From contig MU405282.1 in NCBI GenBank assembly GCA_022836615.1, positions 62,001 through 126,000 of the forward strand: 64,000 bases of DNA, given 5' to 3'. This DNA is from Annulohypoxylon bovei var. microspora. Lineage: Eukaryota > Ascomycota > Sordariomycetes > Xylariales > Hypoxylaceae. The notes under the pieces were generated by a model, which was not told where the DNA came from, ran no database searches, and saw nothing but the letters and a program-made list of their open reading frames with translations. Position numbers and translations under genes: made by a program. This document shows positions 1 to 11,506 of the stretch, piece after piece. Each line of letters begins with the position of its first letter. Positions within the stretch are counted from its first letter, which is position 1.

Positions 1-806
1 GCAACTTATTCATCCCAATTGATCACGAAGATAATTCGAACCCTCGGGTATCTGTCGAACACCCTTATCCTGGCGTGTTCATCTACCAATTCTCAGAACT
101 GTTTAACTATCCGAATGCGACCCGCTTCTTGGACGGACTTACAGCAGGAATCTTTAAATTAACACGAAGAACTGATCCCGAGTCCCTCGGTAGATTGGGT
201 GTAAGTCTCCTATTTGAATATCCTCTCTGACTTCATTTGTTTACGTTGATTTAGGACCGTCCTTGGAATGACCCTGGCCCACGAAAGGGCAAGGTGGTCT
301 TTGATGACACAGAAGAGCGGCCTACTCTTAGAGCAATCATTTTAGATTGTGCCGCCGTAAACAACGTTGATGCAACTTCGGTCCAAGCCCTAATCGATGT
401 CCGCAACCAGTTGGATAGATACGCTCAACCCGACACGGTCGAATGGCACTTCGCTAATGTTAGGAACCCCTGGACTCGCCGCGCCCTCACAGCTGCTGGC
501 TTCGGATTCTTACGACCTAAGGGAGATGCCGAGACGGGATACCGGTGGAAATCCATTTTTAGTGTTGCCGATTTGGCAGATGCTGCCTCACCCCTCTCGA
601 GTGAAAAGGCGTTTGGAGGAAAGTGCGCGAGCGGCGGCGACGAGGAGATCGGCGCGAAGCCGACTTCTACAAACGAAACTGAGGGTACTGTTCATCAAGT
701 ACCACTGTATGGCCTCAATCGACCATTTTTCCATGCTGATGTGCAGGAAGCTCTCGACGCCATATTAGAGAACAATGAGCGCCAACCCCCTGTTTTCAAG
801 GCCTAG
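1..806 (+). CDS. SulP-family sulfate permease, C-terminal part with STAS domain (5' end outside window)
   Basis: The coding region enters from the left edge in frame at base 3 and ends at TAG 804-806. A 54-nt GT-AG intron at 201-254 splits it, and the two exons join in phase 0. About 249 residues are visible. They match the C-terminal end of fungal SulP sulfate/proton symporters: the segment GVFIYQFSELFNYPNA followed by DRPWNDPGP leads into a STAS fold with LRAIILDCAAVNNVDATSVQ and a later helix DVRNQLDRYAQ. STAS domains of this family act in trafficking and regulation of the permease at the plasma membrane; the membrane segments would lie to the left of the window. It is convergent with the sugar transporter, with only 267 bases between the stops. 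Sulfate specificity is inferred from family resemblance; another SulP anion is possible. Confidence 0.88.
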
Positions 807-1073
807 ACACCCATTAACATCTATGACAAAAGTATTATATAATTTAAAATCCATATACCCTTACAGAGATGCACCTCTGCTATTCCTTTAGTCATAATAT
901 ACCTGCCATATCACGCAGATTGGAAATAAAAATGTGAACTCCGATAAATTTTAGCATGTGCGTTATCAAGTGAGCTTGAGTATCTCCGAAATATTACCAA
1001 GGCTACATTTTCGCTTCGTGGTAGAATGATTCTAAGCTTTCGGAGAGTTGTTTTAATATATGGGAAGATTTTG

Positions 1074-3132
1074 TCAGACCTCAATATCAGCCTTCTTCGC
1101 CTCTAGATCGCCCTTTTCAACTGTGGCGGCGGCGGCAGCGGCACGGTAATTCTCTGAACGTTTCCCAACCACGATCCATGGAGCGTCCTTGGCAAATATT
1201 ACGGTGCTCATCTGCTCGAGGGGTACGCGCTTGGTTTCTGGTAAGACGAAGTAGAAGAACAATGCGTTGGTGGCATTGCACACGGCGAATAGTACGAAGT
1301 AGCGCCACCCAACGGCAGACACGGCGATGCTGGTTACCTGACCGATGAGCGTATTGAAGGCGAAAGACACCATGGTTGCGAGAGACACGCCCTTGGACCG
1401 CGTGTGGGTGTCGAAGATTTCGGCGGGGATGATCCTGTGGATATTAATTAGGACGGGTAAGTAGATGAGAGATAAGGGGCTTACCATGAAAGCGGACCGC
1501 ACGCGAATGAAAATGAAATATTATAGAGCCAAGTACTAATAAGAACGTCCGTCAGTTTGCCCCAGTTCTTAAATAAATCATAGGTATGCCTTCACTTAAC
1601 ATCCACTTACACAATAATGAAACCCCACCCAGCCGTGCTCCCGGAGTTCGTAACAGGCGGGAACAAAGCCAGCAAAATAGTTACGATGACGAACATAAGG
1701 CAGTTCACCATATTTCCCACGATTATGGTGGGCCGCCGGCCGAACTTGTCGATCAGAAGCATGCAGAAGGCCTGCGCTATCAACGCTAAAATGCTGTTGA
1801 TGGCCTGGTACTTGAGTGCGTCGTCGGCCGCGATCCCGATCTGCGCGAAGATGGTCACGGAGAAGTACTGGATCGCGGATACACCGGTCATCTGCGTCGC
1901 CGCCTGGATCGAGCACGCGAGGAACAGCCGCCGGAACGCCGACGGGTTCGTGAAGAGCTCCAGGTAGCTCTTGGCCTCGTGCGCGTGCTCGAAGGACACG
2001 GTCTCCCGGATGCTGGCGAACTCGGCGCGCACCCACGGGTCGTCGACGTCGCCGTTCGAGTGCAGCTTGGCGAGCGTGGCGAGGCCCTCGTCCGCGCGGT
2101 CGTGGTCGACGAGCCACCGGGGCGACTCGGGGAAGAGGAGGATCAGGGCGGCGAGCACGACGGCCGGCAGGTTTTGGATGCCGAGCGGCAGGCGCCACTG
2201 CGCCGAGTTGGTGAAGTTGCGGAAGCAGCCCCAGGTTATCCAGCCCGCGAGGAAGGCGCCGATGCCCAGCATGAATTGCTGCAGCCCTGTGACGCGGCCC
2301 CGGATCGAGGGGTGCGCGATCTCGGATTGGTAGACGGCTGGGTGGGATGTTGGTTAGTATTAACTATCGGATGATATCACTCTCGAGTTCATCTAGCCAT
2401 CTGTCAAGTGCAGGATCTCATCCCTAAAGAACTCGTGGGCACCATTGGGAAAACATGATCGGGGACTCACTACATCACATAATTAGCATCTTCACTTCTT
2501 AATTTTTATGGCGTATTAGAGGAAGGGCCCGGCTTACCGAATAATCATAGTCAAGAACCCGACACCCAAACCGGCAATCGCCCGGCCCGCGTACAGATAG
2601 TTAAGGTGCTGCGCTCCGGTCTGGATACCCCCGCCGAGAAGGAATATGATGGCGCCGAGCATGATAGTCAGCCGCCGGCCGAGGTAGTCGCCGGCCGGGC
2701 CGGCGAACATGGCGCCGAAGAAGGCGCCGCCTGTGAAGAGGGATACTACGGCCCCGCTGTTTTGGTGATGTGGCGGTTAGCGAGGTTTAGGAGGGAGTAG
2801 AAAGGATAGGGTGAAGGAGAGAGGGGGGGAAGACTTACTTCTGAGCCGCATTCGCATTGAACAGCTCGGCGTACGAGGTGCTCCCGACCACGCCGGCGAT
2901 GACGCCCAGGTCGTAGCCGAAGAGCACCGAGCCCATCGAGGCGAAGACGCCGACGAGGAACTATTGAAGGGAAGGTCAGCTCATCGTCGATACTTTCATA
3001 ACTACCCAGATATTTATACAGCACCAAAAGCAACAACGTAATATGTTTATATTAAAGGCAACCAAGTAGTCCCAGCTATTCCACGATGATTGAAGCAGAT
3101 AGTATGCGTACCTGGTAAGTATGAGGCTTCAT
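1074..3132 (-). CDS. MFS sugar transporter (sugar porter family), six exons, one junction out of frame
   Basis: Reading on the minus strand, exons are 3112-3132, 2839-2960, 2538-2756, 1611-2337, 1485-1535 and 1074-1434. The start ATG is 3130-3132 (MKPHTYQ) and the protein would be about 499 residues. Sugar-porter signatures are present in order: FGYDLGVIAG in helix 1, GDYLGRR in loop 2-3, PESPRWL after helix 6, DKFGRRP in loop 8-9, PAEIF in helix 10 and PETKRVPLEQM after helix 12. Such proteins import hexoses, disaccharides or related polyols across the plasma membrane; the substrate cannot be told. Five of six exons join cleanly, but exon 3 to exon 4 is off by one base: exon 3 ends FLTMII plus two bases and exon 4 also starts with two bases before VYQSEIAHP. 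It may be a sequence error, an unusual splice or a broken gene. Confidence 0.82.
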
Positions 3133-4029
3133 CTTTGCGACGGCCACGTGTGATTACTTGCTTATTCTCTCGGTCGAATTCCAATACAATCCCTCACACG
3201 AGAAAAAGGTGAACTCGGTGAGCCCACTCGACGTCGCAACGCGCCATCTTATACGTATGGAACCAGGCCACCATTCCCCACTTCCCACGCGCACGCCCAT
3301 CGATGTTGGAGAATCCTCGTTCCCGCATGCTTCGCGGAGGTAGCTACTCGATACGACCAGACGCACAGAAGACGGGACCCCGTTCCCGGGGTCGTCCCAA
3401 CCGTTCCTGCGCACGTCTGGGGCTGTCTGGACGGATTGAGTGGAGGGAAGAAATCTGCGCTGCGACCCCGACGCAGCGGAGCGTTTAGCGAGGCGAGTTC
3501 TGGTTTAGCCCTGTGAGGTTACACGCGCGCCAATCAGAGGCCGACGCTTTTGCTAGGGACCGCTAGCCATGGGGTAGATTCGGGGTAGGAATCCGGGGTA
3601 TATCGTAGGATGCGGAGATATCTATCTTAGGGCCTCCATCAACCTTACTTCCTCTGCAACGCTGAGGCGCTCGTATCGTGTCATTAGGATAGAGGCCGAG
3701 ATGGTGCCATTAGATACTAGTAGCTGAGGCTATGGTATCAATAAATGCCTATTGGACGCATAGGCAGAGCTGAAATGACCAAACCATAGTCTACCTCTTA
3801 GCTTTTGCTTTGTCTACACTCACAAGATCAAAACATCATTCCACAAAGTTCCTAGAGTAGTCCAAAAAGTTCCTAGATAAGTATTTCAATTTTCATAAGG
3901 CATTGATTCATACATATTCAAACACCGAAAGCAAGCCCAACTACAGCTGGGGTATCTAATCCGTTAAAACCTAACGCCCGCGAAGCGACACCGTCTATGG
4001 TATTGGTATCGGTATGCCGTGTCCATGTC
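3133..4029. other. Intergenic: upstream region of the sugar transporter and downstream of the Vps62 gene
   Basis: No credible gene is seen. The stretch holds a CCAAT sequence near 3530, three GGGGTA repeats at 3571-3600, and two copies of an AAAGTTCCTAGA-like word near 3843 and 3867. A 14-nt match to the conserved small-subunit rRNA motif at 3949-3962 is treated separately as probably chance. Confidence 0.6.
3571..3600. promoter_or_regulatory. Triple GGGGTA repeat upstream of the sugar transporter
   Basis: GGGGTA occurs at 3571-3576, 3582-3587 and 3595-3600, about one helical turn apart and about 440 bases upstream of the transporter start. The third copy reads CCGGGGTA and fits the SYGGRG core bound by the fungal carbon-catabolite repressor CreA. 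That would suit a sugar transporter, but the functional link is only inferred. Confidence 0.25.
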
Positions 4030-5589
4030 TTATGAATGCCAGTTCCCTTTCTTGCCCTCTGCTATGCTGTGTATGATCCGACACCTCCAAGTCTGGCAGA
4101 CCTTTTCCCTGCCGAGGTTTTTGAACTTGGGTCCTTGAGGTCCCGTCACGTAGTGGTACTGGCCGAATAACCTCCATTGCCGTGCGTCGTCTAGACCGTA
4201 TAATTTATCGCCCCAGGTCCCCTTATAGTGAAACCAGCTCGTCGGTTCTTCCGGATTCTCTTTCGCCGGCTCCAGGCCTTCGTCATCTTTGGTGGCAGCA
4301 TAATCGTACCAGTAGCCCCTCAGATTCTTTGAAGGATCCCAGAGGGGACCTCGGTCCGTAACGTCCTTGAGCATCTTAAACGGCAATACGTAAGGGTGAT
4401 TCCCGGGCGTTGCGTACATCGCATGCGACCCCACGGCACTGTAGATGACCGGCCTCTGGATTTGGGTTTCGTTTCCACGTTTCTCGACGGCATGCCAGGC
4501 ATACGCCTGACCGCCTTCATGCTCGCTAAAGAAAACAGCGCGAGGAACACCCGACTCGAATCTAATCATGCAATGTTCCCAGTCGCCAACATGATTTCCG
4601 TAACGGGTGCCTAATACCGTCTGTCCGAGGTTATAGGCGTAAAAGAAAAACCAGAAGGCATCGATGATGCCGGATCCCTTGTCTACCAAAACGAGGGTAA
4701 CTGGCGCACGGGAGTATCCGGACTCGTCGGGTTTATTTTGTTCGTTTAATTTGTCTTGTGCTGCTTGAGACAAGAGTCTCTGCTGTTCTTGTTGGCGAGA
4801 TTGAAGGGTTCGGGACCTCTTTGACAATTGTAGCGGTTTCGGCATGCCGCCGGGTAGCTTGCGCGGGTCCGAAATTCGGTGTAAGGGATGGTCCCGATCC
4901 ACCTCAAACCATGTTGTGTCTTCACCGAACCGTTTATCAGGGTCCGAAGCGTCATCTGGTCCTCCAACCTTGTCGTCTTCGTCACTGAAAGCGGCGGGCC
5001 TGTTGTCCTTGCTATGAAGCCATTCTGGGCGAGATTCGACATTGTCCTTACTGTTAAGATGTTGAAAGCCCAAGTTGGAGCTTAGTTGATTCAAATTCGA
5101 TAATGTCAGAGGTTGCGACTCGTTTAACTGCCATTTGTCTTCACCGAGGTCCGGTACCATATGTTTCATATGATCGGCAATGTCGGAGGGCCAAAAGAAT
5201 TCCTGAGAGTAGAGGTGAACTAGCGGAGCATAGTTCAAAACGTAGTCCGGAATCCCTCTCAGTTTGTTATTGCTATGTCCTCCTCTTGATATAACCGATA
5301 GTTCCTCATCCAAGACCTGTCTCAGCTCGAGTCGCAGTTCATGGCCATCGTCTTTATCTTCCGGTTTCTCCGGAGGATCTTTCCTAACGTGCAGTAAGCC
5401 GCAGAGACTAAACCAACGGCAAGCTTGACGATCGAGCCAATGCGGAGAGGTATTAATCCATGCCTGATCTGCTTCTCGCTTTTCCTTGCTAGGCGGGACG
5501 GGGTTGAGAGCTTGAGGTAAGAATGTGACAACGAAGATGACGATGCCGACGACGACGGCGACGATGGTTATACGACGGAGGTGGTACAT
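4030..5589 (-). CDS. VPS62: Vps62-family protein (vacuolar protein sorting-associated, PF06101)
   Basis: An intronless frame of 519 codons runs from ATG 5587-5589 to the stop at 4030-4032. Residues about 9-28 form one hydrophobic N-terminal segment (ITIVAVVVGIVIFVVTFLP), probably a signal anchor. A variable, charged middle part is followed by the conserved Vps62 core from about residue 290: APVTLVLVDKGSG, DAFWFFFYAYNLGQ, GNHVGDWEHCMIRF, SEHEGGQAYAW, VGSHAMYATPGNH and WDPSKNLRGYWYD. The yeast founding member was found in a screen for cytoplasm-to-vacuole and vacuolar sorting defects; its biochemical role is not settled. Length and single-exon structure are ordinary for the fungal family. It lies in tandem upstream of the sugar transporter and shares no obvious regulation with it. 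Confidence 0.87.
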   Translation of the reverse strand: MYHLRRITIVAVVVGIVIFVVTFLPQALNPVPPSKEKREADQAWINTSPHWLDRQACRWFSLCGLLHVRKDPPEKPEDKDDGHELRLELRQVLDEELSVISRGGHSNNKLRGIPDYVLNYAPLVHLYSQEFFWPSDIADHMKHMVPDLGEDKWQLNESQPLTLSNLNQLSSNLGFQHLNSKDNVESRPEWLHSKDNRPAAFSDEDDKVGGPDDASDPDKRFGEDTTWFEVDRDHPLHRISDPRKLPGGMPKPLQLSKRSRTLQSRQQEQQRLLSQAAQDKLNEQNKPDESGYSRAPVTLVLVDKGSGIIDAFWFFFYAYNLGQTVLGTRYGNHVGDWEHCMIRFESGVPRAVFFSEHEGGQAYAWHAVEKRGNETQIQRPVIYSAVGSHAMYATPGNHPYVLPFKMLKDVTDRGPLWDPSKNLRGYWYDYAATKDDEGLEPAKENPEEPTSWFHYKGTWGDKLYGLDDARQWRLFGQYHYVTGPQGPKFKNLGREKVCQTWRCRIIHSIAEGKKGNWHS

Positions 5590-7106
5590 CGAGAGGATAA
5601 TATGTTACCGATGTGCATAGCACGTCGGCGAAAAAGGAGACGGTCGAGATATAGTTATAGGTTTATAGCGAGATCATAGAGATGATTTGATGAAAGAGAG
5701 CGATGTGACCGGATATGGCGCATACGTATTCCTAAAAAGACCGTGGAATTTGAATGAAGGTGGACTGTAAGAATAGAAGGAGAGTCTTTGAATGCTAATG
5801 AGAAGAAGGAAACACCATCAATTGATCCTCCACATACTAAGACAACTTATGAGTCCAGCTGCTGCGCCCAGTTATGTGAGGAAGAAAGATGCGTAAGAGG
5901 ATTAGCAGTTGCTATGTAAAGAATTATGGTCAAGGACGTATGTAGGTATGTATGTAGGTGGGGGCTGAGGTTTGATCCTTGCGTCCTTGCGTCCTTGGAA
6001 CCTTCTAATCCTTGGAAATGTTGAGCTTAGCTTAAAACGTTAAAGTCTGACAGTTCTAAGGTTGTTAACGGGAACCTAATTCATCATTAAAGTTTGTATG
6101 GGGAAGGATGTACAGATGATCATCCTTTTCTATTTTTGGTCCCCTTCTTTCGGTACTGCGTTCTGTCTGTTCCTTCGCGGTTGCCTTGTACCCCTTGAAC
6201 CCCTGCATTGACCAGAGACCGATAAGGAAGTGATTAGCCACTTTGGCCACATTGCGCCACTCAGCCCAATGAAAATCCCACATTTTTAAACAATTGGTCA
6301 GTCTCGACTTTTGTTTCGATCTTTTCAACACATTGAACACATCACGCGAATACTTTAGCCACTCATATAAACCGAGTTCCAGGCCTTTGTTTGACCCCCT
6401 ACCACACCTCTATCACACCCTACTAGGTACAACAACACATAGATGCGTCCGATACCGTTCTAACATTCAGACATAGACCGGCAAATGGCACACGTGTATA
6501 ATACTCATACTATAACTTGCTCCAGCGTGACTATAAAAATATCAATGATATAGACTTCGATCTCAGACATTTTTCTAACCATCTTAACAAGATACGACGC
6601 AAAACTCTAACCTGAGACATACATATAATCTTAAATCACAGGACAATAAAAGCCCACGAGGTCCCTTGACTGATGACCAGCTACAACTTTATGTGTAACC
6701 TGGCAAGAGTCCTCAGGACCCCTTTGTCAGTTGTTAACTTGATACCTAGTCAACGGATTCCTCCCGAGTCTTTGAAAGAGGTTTAATCAATAATATTATT
6801 TAGTGCGGTAAGATAATCGCTTGGGTTAGGCGATCTTTACCTTGTTGATAACTAAAAAGAAAAAAGGATGACTACAAGGCGGTAAGCAACACAGTCGACT
6901 TTTCAGGAAATTAGGTAGGTAAATGGGCACATAATCGAGGTAAAAAATCATCAGCGTTTAAGTCAAGTAATTTCTTCATATTGCTAGGTGCTGGTATCTA
7001 ATTAATACGATGCATCAGCGAGTATCATCATGTACGCCACCGCCACCAGCGACCCTAAAAGGGGCACGTAAAACCCCCAAGTTATGCACACTCAATCATA
7101 GTTTCA
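5590..7106. other. Intergenic region between the Vps62 and DUF3433 genes
   Basis: No supported gene. The segment contains the promoter side of the Vps62 gene and the 3' side of the DUF3433 gene. Small frames near 6065-6340 and 6294-6476 show no family resemblance. A TAGGTA/TATGTA-rich tract lies near 5940-5962. Confidence 0.6.
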
Positions 7107-9824
7107 TTAGAAGAGCTGCCACTCAGTAAGCCACGGCCTATTGCCCTGCGCATAGTTCACACCATGCTTATAATCCCCCGTGAGCTCCTCCTGCTCGATG
7201 CCGAGGTGCGTCATATCGTCCCTGCCATCAAACCAGCCCAGACCATACGTCTTGCCCAAGCCCTCGAGCCTGTGGCGCATCTGCGCGTTGTCGAACTTGG
7301 CCGTGCCGACGAAGTCGTACAGCATCTTACTCTGGTGCATGAACGCGAGCACGCTGCTGATGGAGTTCGGCTGCCGGGGCAGGAACGGGTGGCGCCTGCG
7401 GACGAACACCGTGGCCGCGGCCGCGACGAGGTAGACGAGGATCAGCACGGTCAGGGCCAGGATGACGGAGAACGACAGCACGGTCTCGGAGCCGGACCCG
7501 AGCCCCTTCTGCAAGAACTTATCGTTGCCGGGGTCGGCCTCGCTGAGGATCGACAGGAAGTCCTTGCCCTCGACCGTGGCGAGGCTGGTGGAGAAGATGG
7601 TCAGCGCCTCGACGAGGACGGTGCCGAAGCCCATGACGAACACCGTCCAGTGCCGGTTGAAGAGCGCGCGCGCGGCCACGACGGCGAACGGCATCGCCGT
7701 GTAGTCCAGGGTCAGGGTCTTGGCGGGCGCGTGCCGCTTCGAGAGGATGTAGTACGGCTCCATCATGCGGACGGCCGTCTCGAGGCTGCCCCAGCCGAGC
7801 TTGATGCACACGGCCAGCGCGGTCACGACCCACGGCGCCCTGTCCGTCAGCGCGCTGGCCGGCGTGAACAGGAACACGGGGATGAAGCCCAGGAACAGCA
7901 GCACCCCGAAGATGAACGGGACGCACCCCTCCGCGCGCAACATGAGCGGGTGCGGGTTCTCCGGCAGGTGCGCGTCCTTATACTTGTCTCCTTGCTGCCG
8001 TTGTAGATTGGACACCTGGGCCGAGTCCTCGGGGACCAGGGACGAGTTGCGCAGCGCGTACCGCCGGTTCTTGAGCCGGTGGTGGATGTCCTTCGGCGTC
8101 GCGACGTCCATGTCCTTGAAGTCCATCATGATGTGGCTGACGACCGCCATCGACGCCAGGCCGGCGATGCCCTTGACGTTCGAAAGCAGGCCCGAGCGCC
8201 GCGTGTTGAGCTGGTAGAACAGGACGCACCCGAGCACGGCGATGACGAAGAAGGTCATGGTCAGGATACGCGATAGCACCGGGTTGATGCTGATAGACTT
8301 CTCTGCGGTGCCGTCGTCGCGATTAAATTCCTGCACGACCAGTGCGGCGGAGCCGAGCGTAGGAACCAGGGAGACGGCGAGGATGGTGGCGACAGACGAG
8401 ACAGCTACCGCGTAGTGTTTGCGTTGCAAAGCCAGAAACGGTCTCGTGAAGTTAAAGAGCGTGATATAGTCGACGTTAATCGATTCCGCCGCCAGGGCTC
8501 CTCCTTCTTTCGAGAGCTGATAATACGCCTCGAGGCGCTTGACTTCGAAATCGGTGTTCTGCCAAAGAACGCCGTAGGTGACGGTGATGATCGTGGGCAC
8601 GAATTTGAAGATGAAGTAATACCCGGCTCCTAAATCTGTGGCTCTCTCAAACGTGATGAGCGGCGCCTGGGCCGATTTCTGATAAAGAACTTCCTGGGCG
8701 ATGGCGAGGCCGACGGATAGGAGAATTAGCCACGATACTATTATCCCGATAGTTAGCACAGGTAGTTCAATAAGGTCTCGGTACGACTGCCTCGTAAGGC
8801 GAGATCTGTCTCATAAGTTTGTGCCGCTTGACCAGATTTGTGAGATCCAACCCTAAGTACGGATGGCACTAGGACGAGAAAAGGGGTATGAAACTCGGAG
8901 AATAAACTCACGGTACGGCCACCTCATGGAAAACGGCTTCCAATTCGGCTGCGGGTAGAAAACCTCCGTCGTCGTTTTCTCCAGCTTCGGGAGCACCGAG
9001 TGGCGTATGCGACCCGGATCCAGGCCCGCGGCGTTCGGGCCCACCATCGAGCTGAGATCCACATCCGCCGGCTCCTCCATAACGACCTCGATGACCTCGC
9101 CCCTGCGATTCGCCTCGCTCTGCCCCAGCTCCTTCAGCCGCGGCCGCGCGGCCGACCTCCTCGAGAAGGTGCGGGTGAAGCTGCGCTTCGGCGGCGTGCC
9201 CGCCACGAGCTGGTCCCCGCGGATCCTAGCCTTCGGGGCCATGCCCTCGCCCAGCCCGCCCGTCAGCTTGCCGCCGGCCTCCTGCGCCCGCAGCGCCTTG
9301 AAGAAGCCCGCGTTCTGCGCGCACAGCGGGCCCTCGAACGACGTTATGTCGACGGCGGCGGGCTGGGGCTCGTCGCCGGAGACGCGCGCGTACGGGCTAG
9401 AGCCGGGTTGCGCGGCGCTGCCGAGCAGCGCCATGTCGATGCTCTCGTCCTCGAGGATCGTGTCCTGGGCCCTGGCGCGGAAGCTCTTGAAGCGCGCGTA
9501 CGTCGAGTTGGAACGGCCGGGCGACGTCACGGGCTGGTATCGTCCGCCGCCCGATCCGACGAAGGGTACGGACCACGACGACGCTGGACCGTAACTACTA
9601 CTATCGTCCTCAGCGGCATTCAGGCGTGGAGATTCGTACGACGACTGGAGTGACACGAGAGACTCGCGCCCCCTAATACCAGCGGGCGACGTTGGGTCGT
9701 CGTACGGGCCGTCTGACAGGTCGGAGACTTTGTGATTCAGGTTCAGGCGTCGCGCAGGCTGCCGTCCGGGTTGGGGCGGCGGCGGCGGCGGCGCAGATTG
9801 GAAGCCGTTAGCGTTGTAGGCCAT
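7107..9824 (-). CDS. DUF3433 fungal multi-pass membrane protein (two DUF3433 modules)
   Basis: Two exons, 8912-9824 and 7107-8737, join across a 174-nt intron with a GTGAGT donor and a GCTAAC branch site before AATAG. The joined protein is about 847 residues. The ATG at 9822-9824 was preferred because the frame upstream has only a TTG. The first 300 residues are low-complexity, with a run of prolines near residue 12, and probably face the cytosol. After KPFSMRWPY the chain becomes hydrophobic: WLILLSVGLAIAQEVLYQ and YYFIFKFVPTIITVTYGVLW start the first module. A second module begins near LLFLGFIPVFLFTPAS and includes KLGWGSLETAVRMMEPYYIL. The family is restricted to fungi and its function is unknown; a plasma-membrane or secretory-membrane location is inferred. 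It is divergent from the GTPase gene across 1.7 kb. Confidence 0.85.
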
Positions 9825-11506
9825 CAAACCATCAGCGCATCCTACTGCTGCAGGCGAAATACGTAGGTACCGTGGTTTACACGGCGTTCGATTAATGAAA
9901 CGGGGGACAGTTTGGTGGCTCTTGTGTCCCCGCTTTCCTGACCAGATCTGTAATTATCCCTCCTAGCAACCGTAGGTCGTGAGAGGGTTCATGCTGCGGT
10001 AAGACGGTAGGTCGCACTCGCTGATGCCCGAAGGAGAACACTGCGAGTGCAATAGTCCGAGTAAGTTGATTTTCCTATGATCTTAAGATTCGATCTTCTA
10101 TCTCCTCCGCTGTCTTCGAAAGTTCAGCTTGAGGTCCTGCTCGAGTTCGAACGCGTAGGCAGTTAGACCGAGACGGAATAGGAATAGATAAAGCACAGCC
10201 TCTATCTCGGTGAATAGGTATGTACCAGTATGTAGGTAGGTATGTATAAGTTGGAAAAGCTAATAGGTAAGTAGATTAGGTATTACGAAGGCATGTCACC
10301 AAACCGTTTTCGTAGAAGTTCGGAGCATTGTGAAATGAAATCTTGCTAATATTGCACTGCACGTATGGGACACGAGAGTTGGTGGGTAGGTTACGAACGG
10401 CAGAATAAAATAAAGCAGGCATGTCCACCAACACGCGCAGGAGCAGGAATCTTCAGACAAGATGGATCCATTCTACTGATTCACTAGCCGCTGAAGTCTT
10501 TCAGCTCGCCAAGATTTTTGACTAATAGGGGATTAGGATGAGGGTCGGTGCCGACGCCATCTTCAGCTGTGGACTACTAGGTAGGCAGCGCAGCGATTCA
10601 CGATCAGCTGGGAAGTTGTTTGGGGCGCAATTTTGTTGGAGTCATAGAGATATAGCCCTGATGGAGGGGTCAACTAACGGCATAATAGACCCTGGTAGTC
10701 CCTAATTCTACAGCACTCGTAGCCGCATTAGTAGCGTCACAACCGAAGCTCGGCAATGGACATTGGTCAGCCATAGAACCATGACAGGGGTTTCAACGCC
10801 CGGACAGGGTTGAGTGGCTTGGCCCACCTAGCCGAAGGAAGACAACGTCTAACTACGACCATCGTGACCTTGAACTTGAAGTTGTCTTCGGGTCGAACAT
10901 ACCGAAAGTCCAACAGTCCAACACCTGGCCAGCTCGATTACGGTATTATCGATATCTTCATCATCATATAGATCTCTACTAGAGAAGCCGTGTCACTCCG
11001 GACGACGATGCCAATATATTATATGAGATACGTGTACCGATCGATAGGCGGGGGATGCATCATGAAATGCGCTTCGGGAACCAGCCTTGATCAGATTGGC
11101 CTGTCGTCGCCCGATAATAAGAAATGATGCTCACGACAAGCCTCATCGAAGATATCGAAGATATCGATACATGATCATGCAGCAGCACCAACAAGAATAT
11201 TGCCTAGGTCTCCCTTCTATGACTATATTCCACCGGAACACTTGCGACTCTCCTGTCGCACAGAGGAGACTTCTGTAACATTCGACAGGATTTAACGGAC
11301 ATATTGGAAGGTTACAGGATCTGTCGATTTTCGTAATTGTGCTATGCTCTTCCGCCATGTTGTAACTCATGAACGCCTCCTTGTCATATAACTTGGGATG
11401 TTTCCTGCTTCCCATCCGACCACGGTGTAGTCTGGTAAATCCCACCCTCCTATGTTGTTGGTGCTGCCGTTAACCTCACTGCCATCCTCTAATCTACGCG
11501 AATATA
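9825..11506. other. Intergenic, divergent promoter region (DUF3433 gene and GTPase gene)
   Basis: No gene is supported. Both flanking genes read outward, so the interval should hold two promoters. There are TAGGTAGGTA-type simple tracts near 10217-10275. Short frames at 11087-11576 overlap each other on both strands and resemble no protein. Confidence 0.6.

Noticed and set aside
8079..9653. Long opposite-strand frames over the DUF3433 gene
   Set aside because: They are antisense shadows of the GC-rich coding strand, full of Arg, Gly and Ala, without homology.
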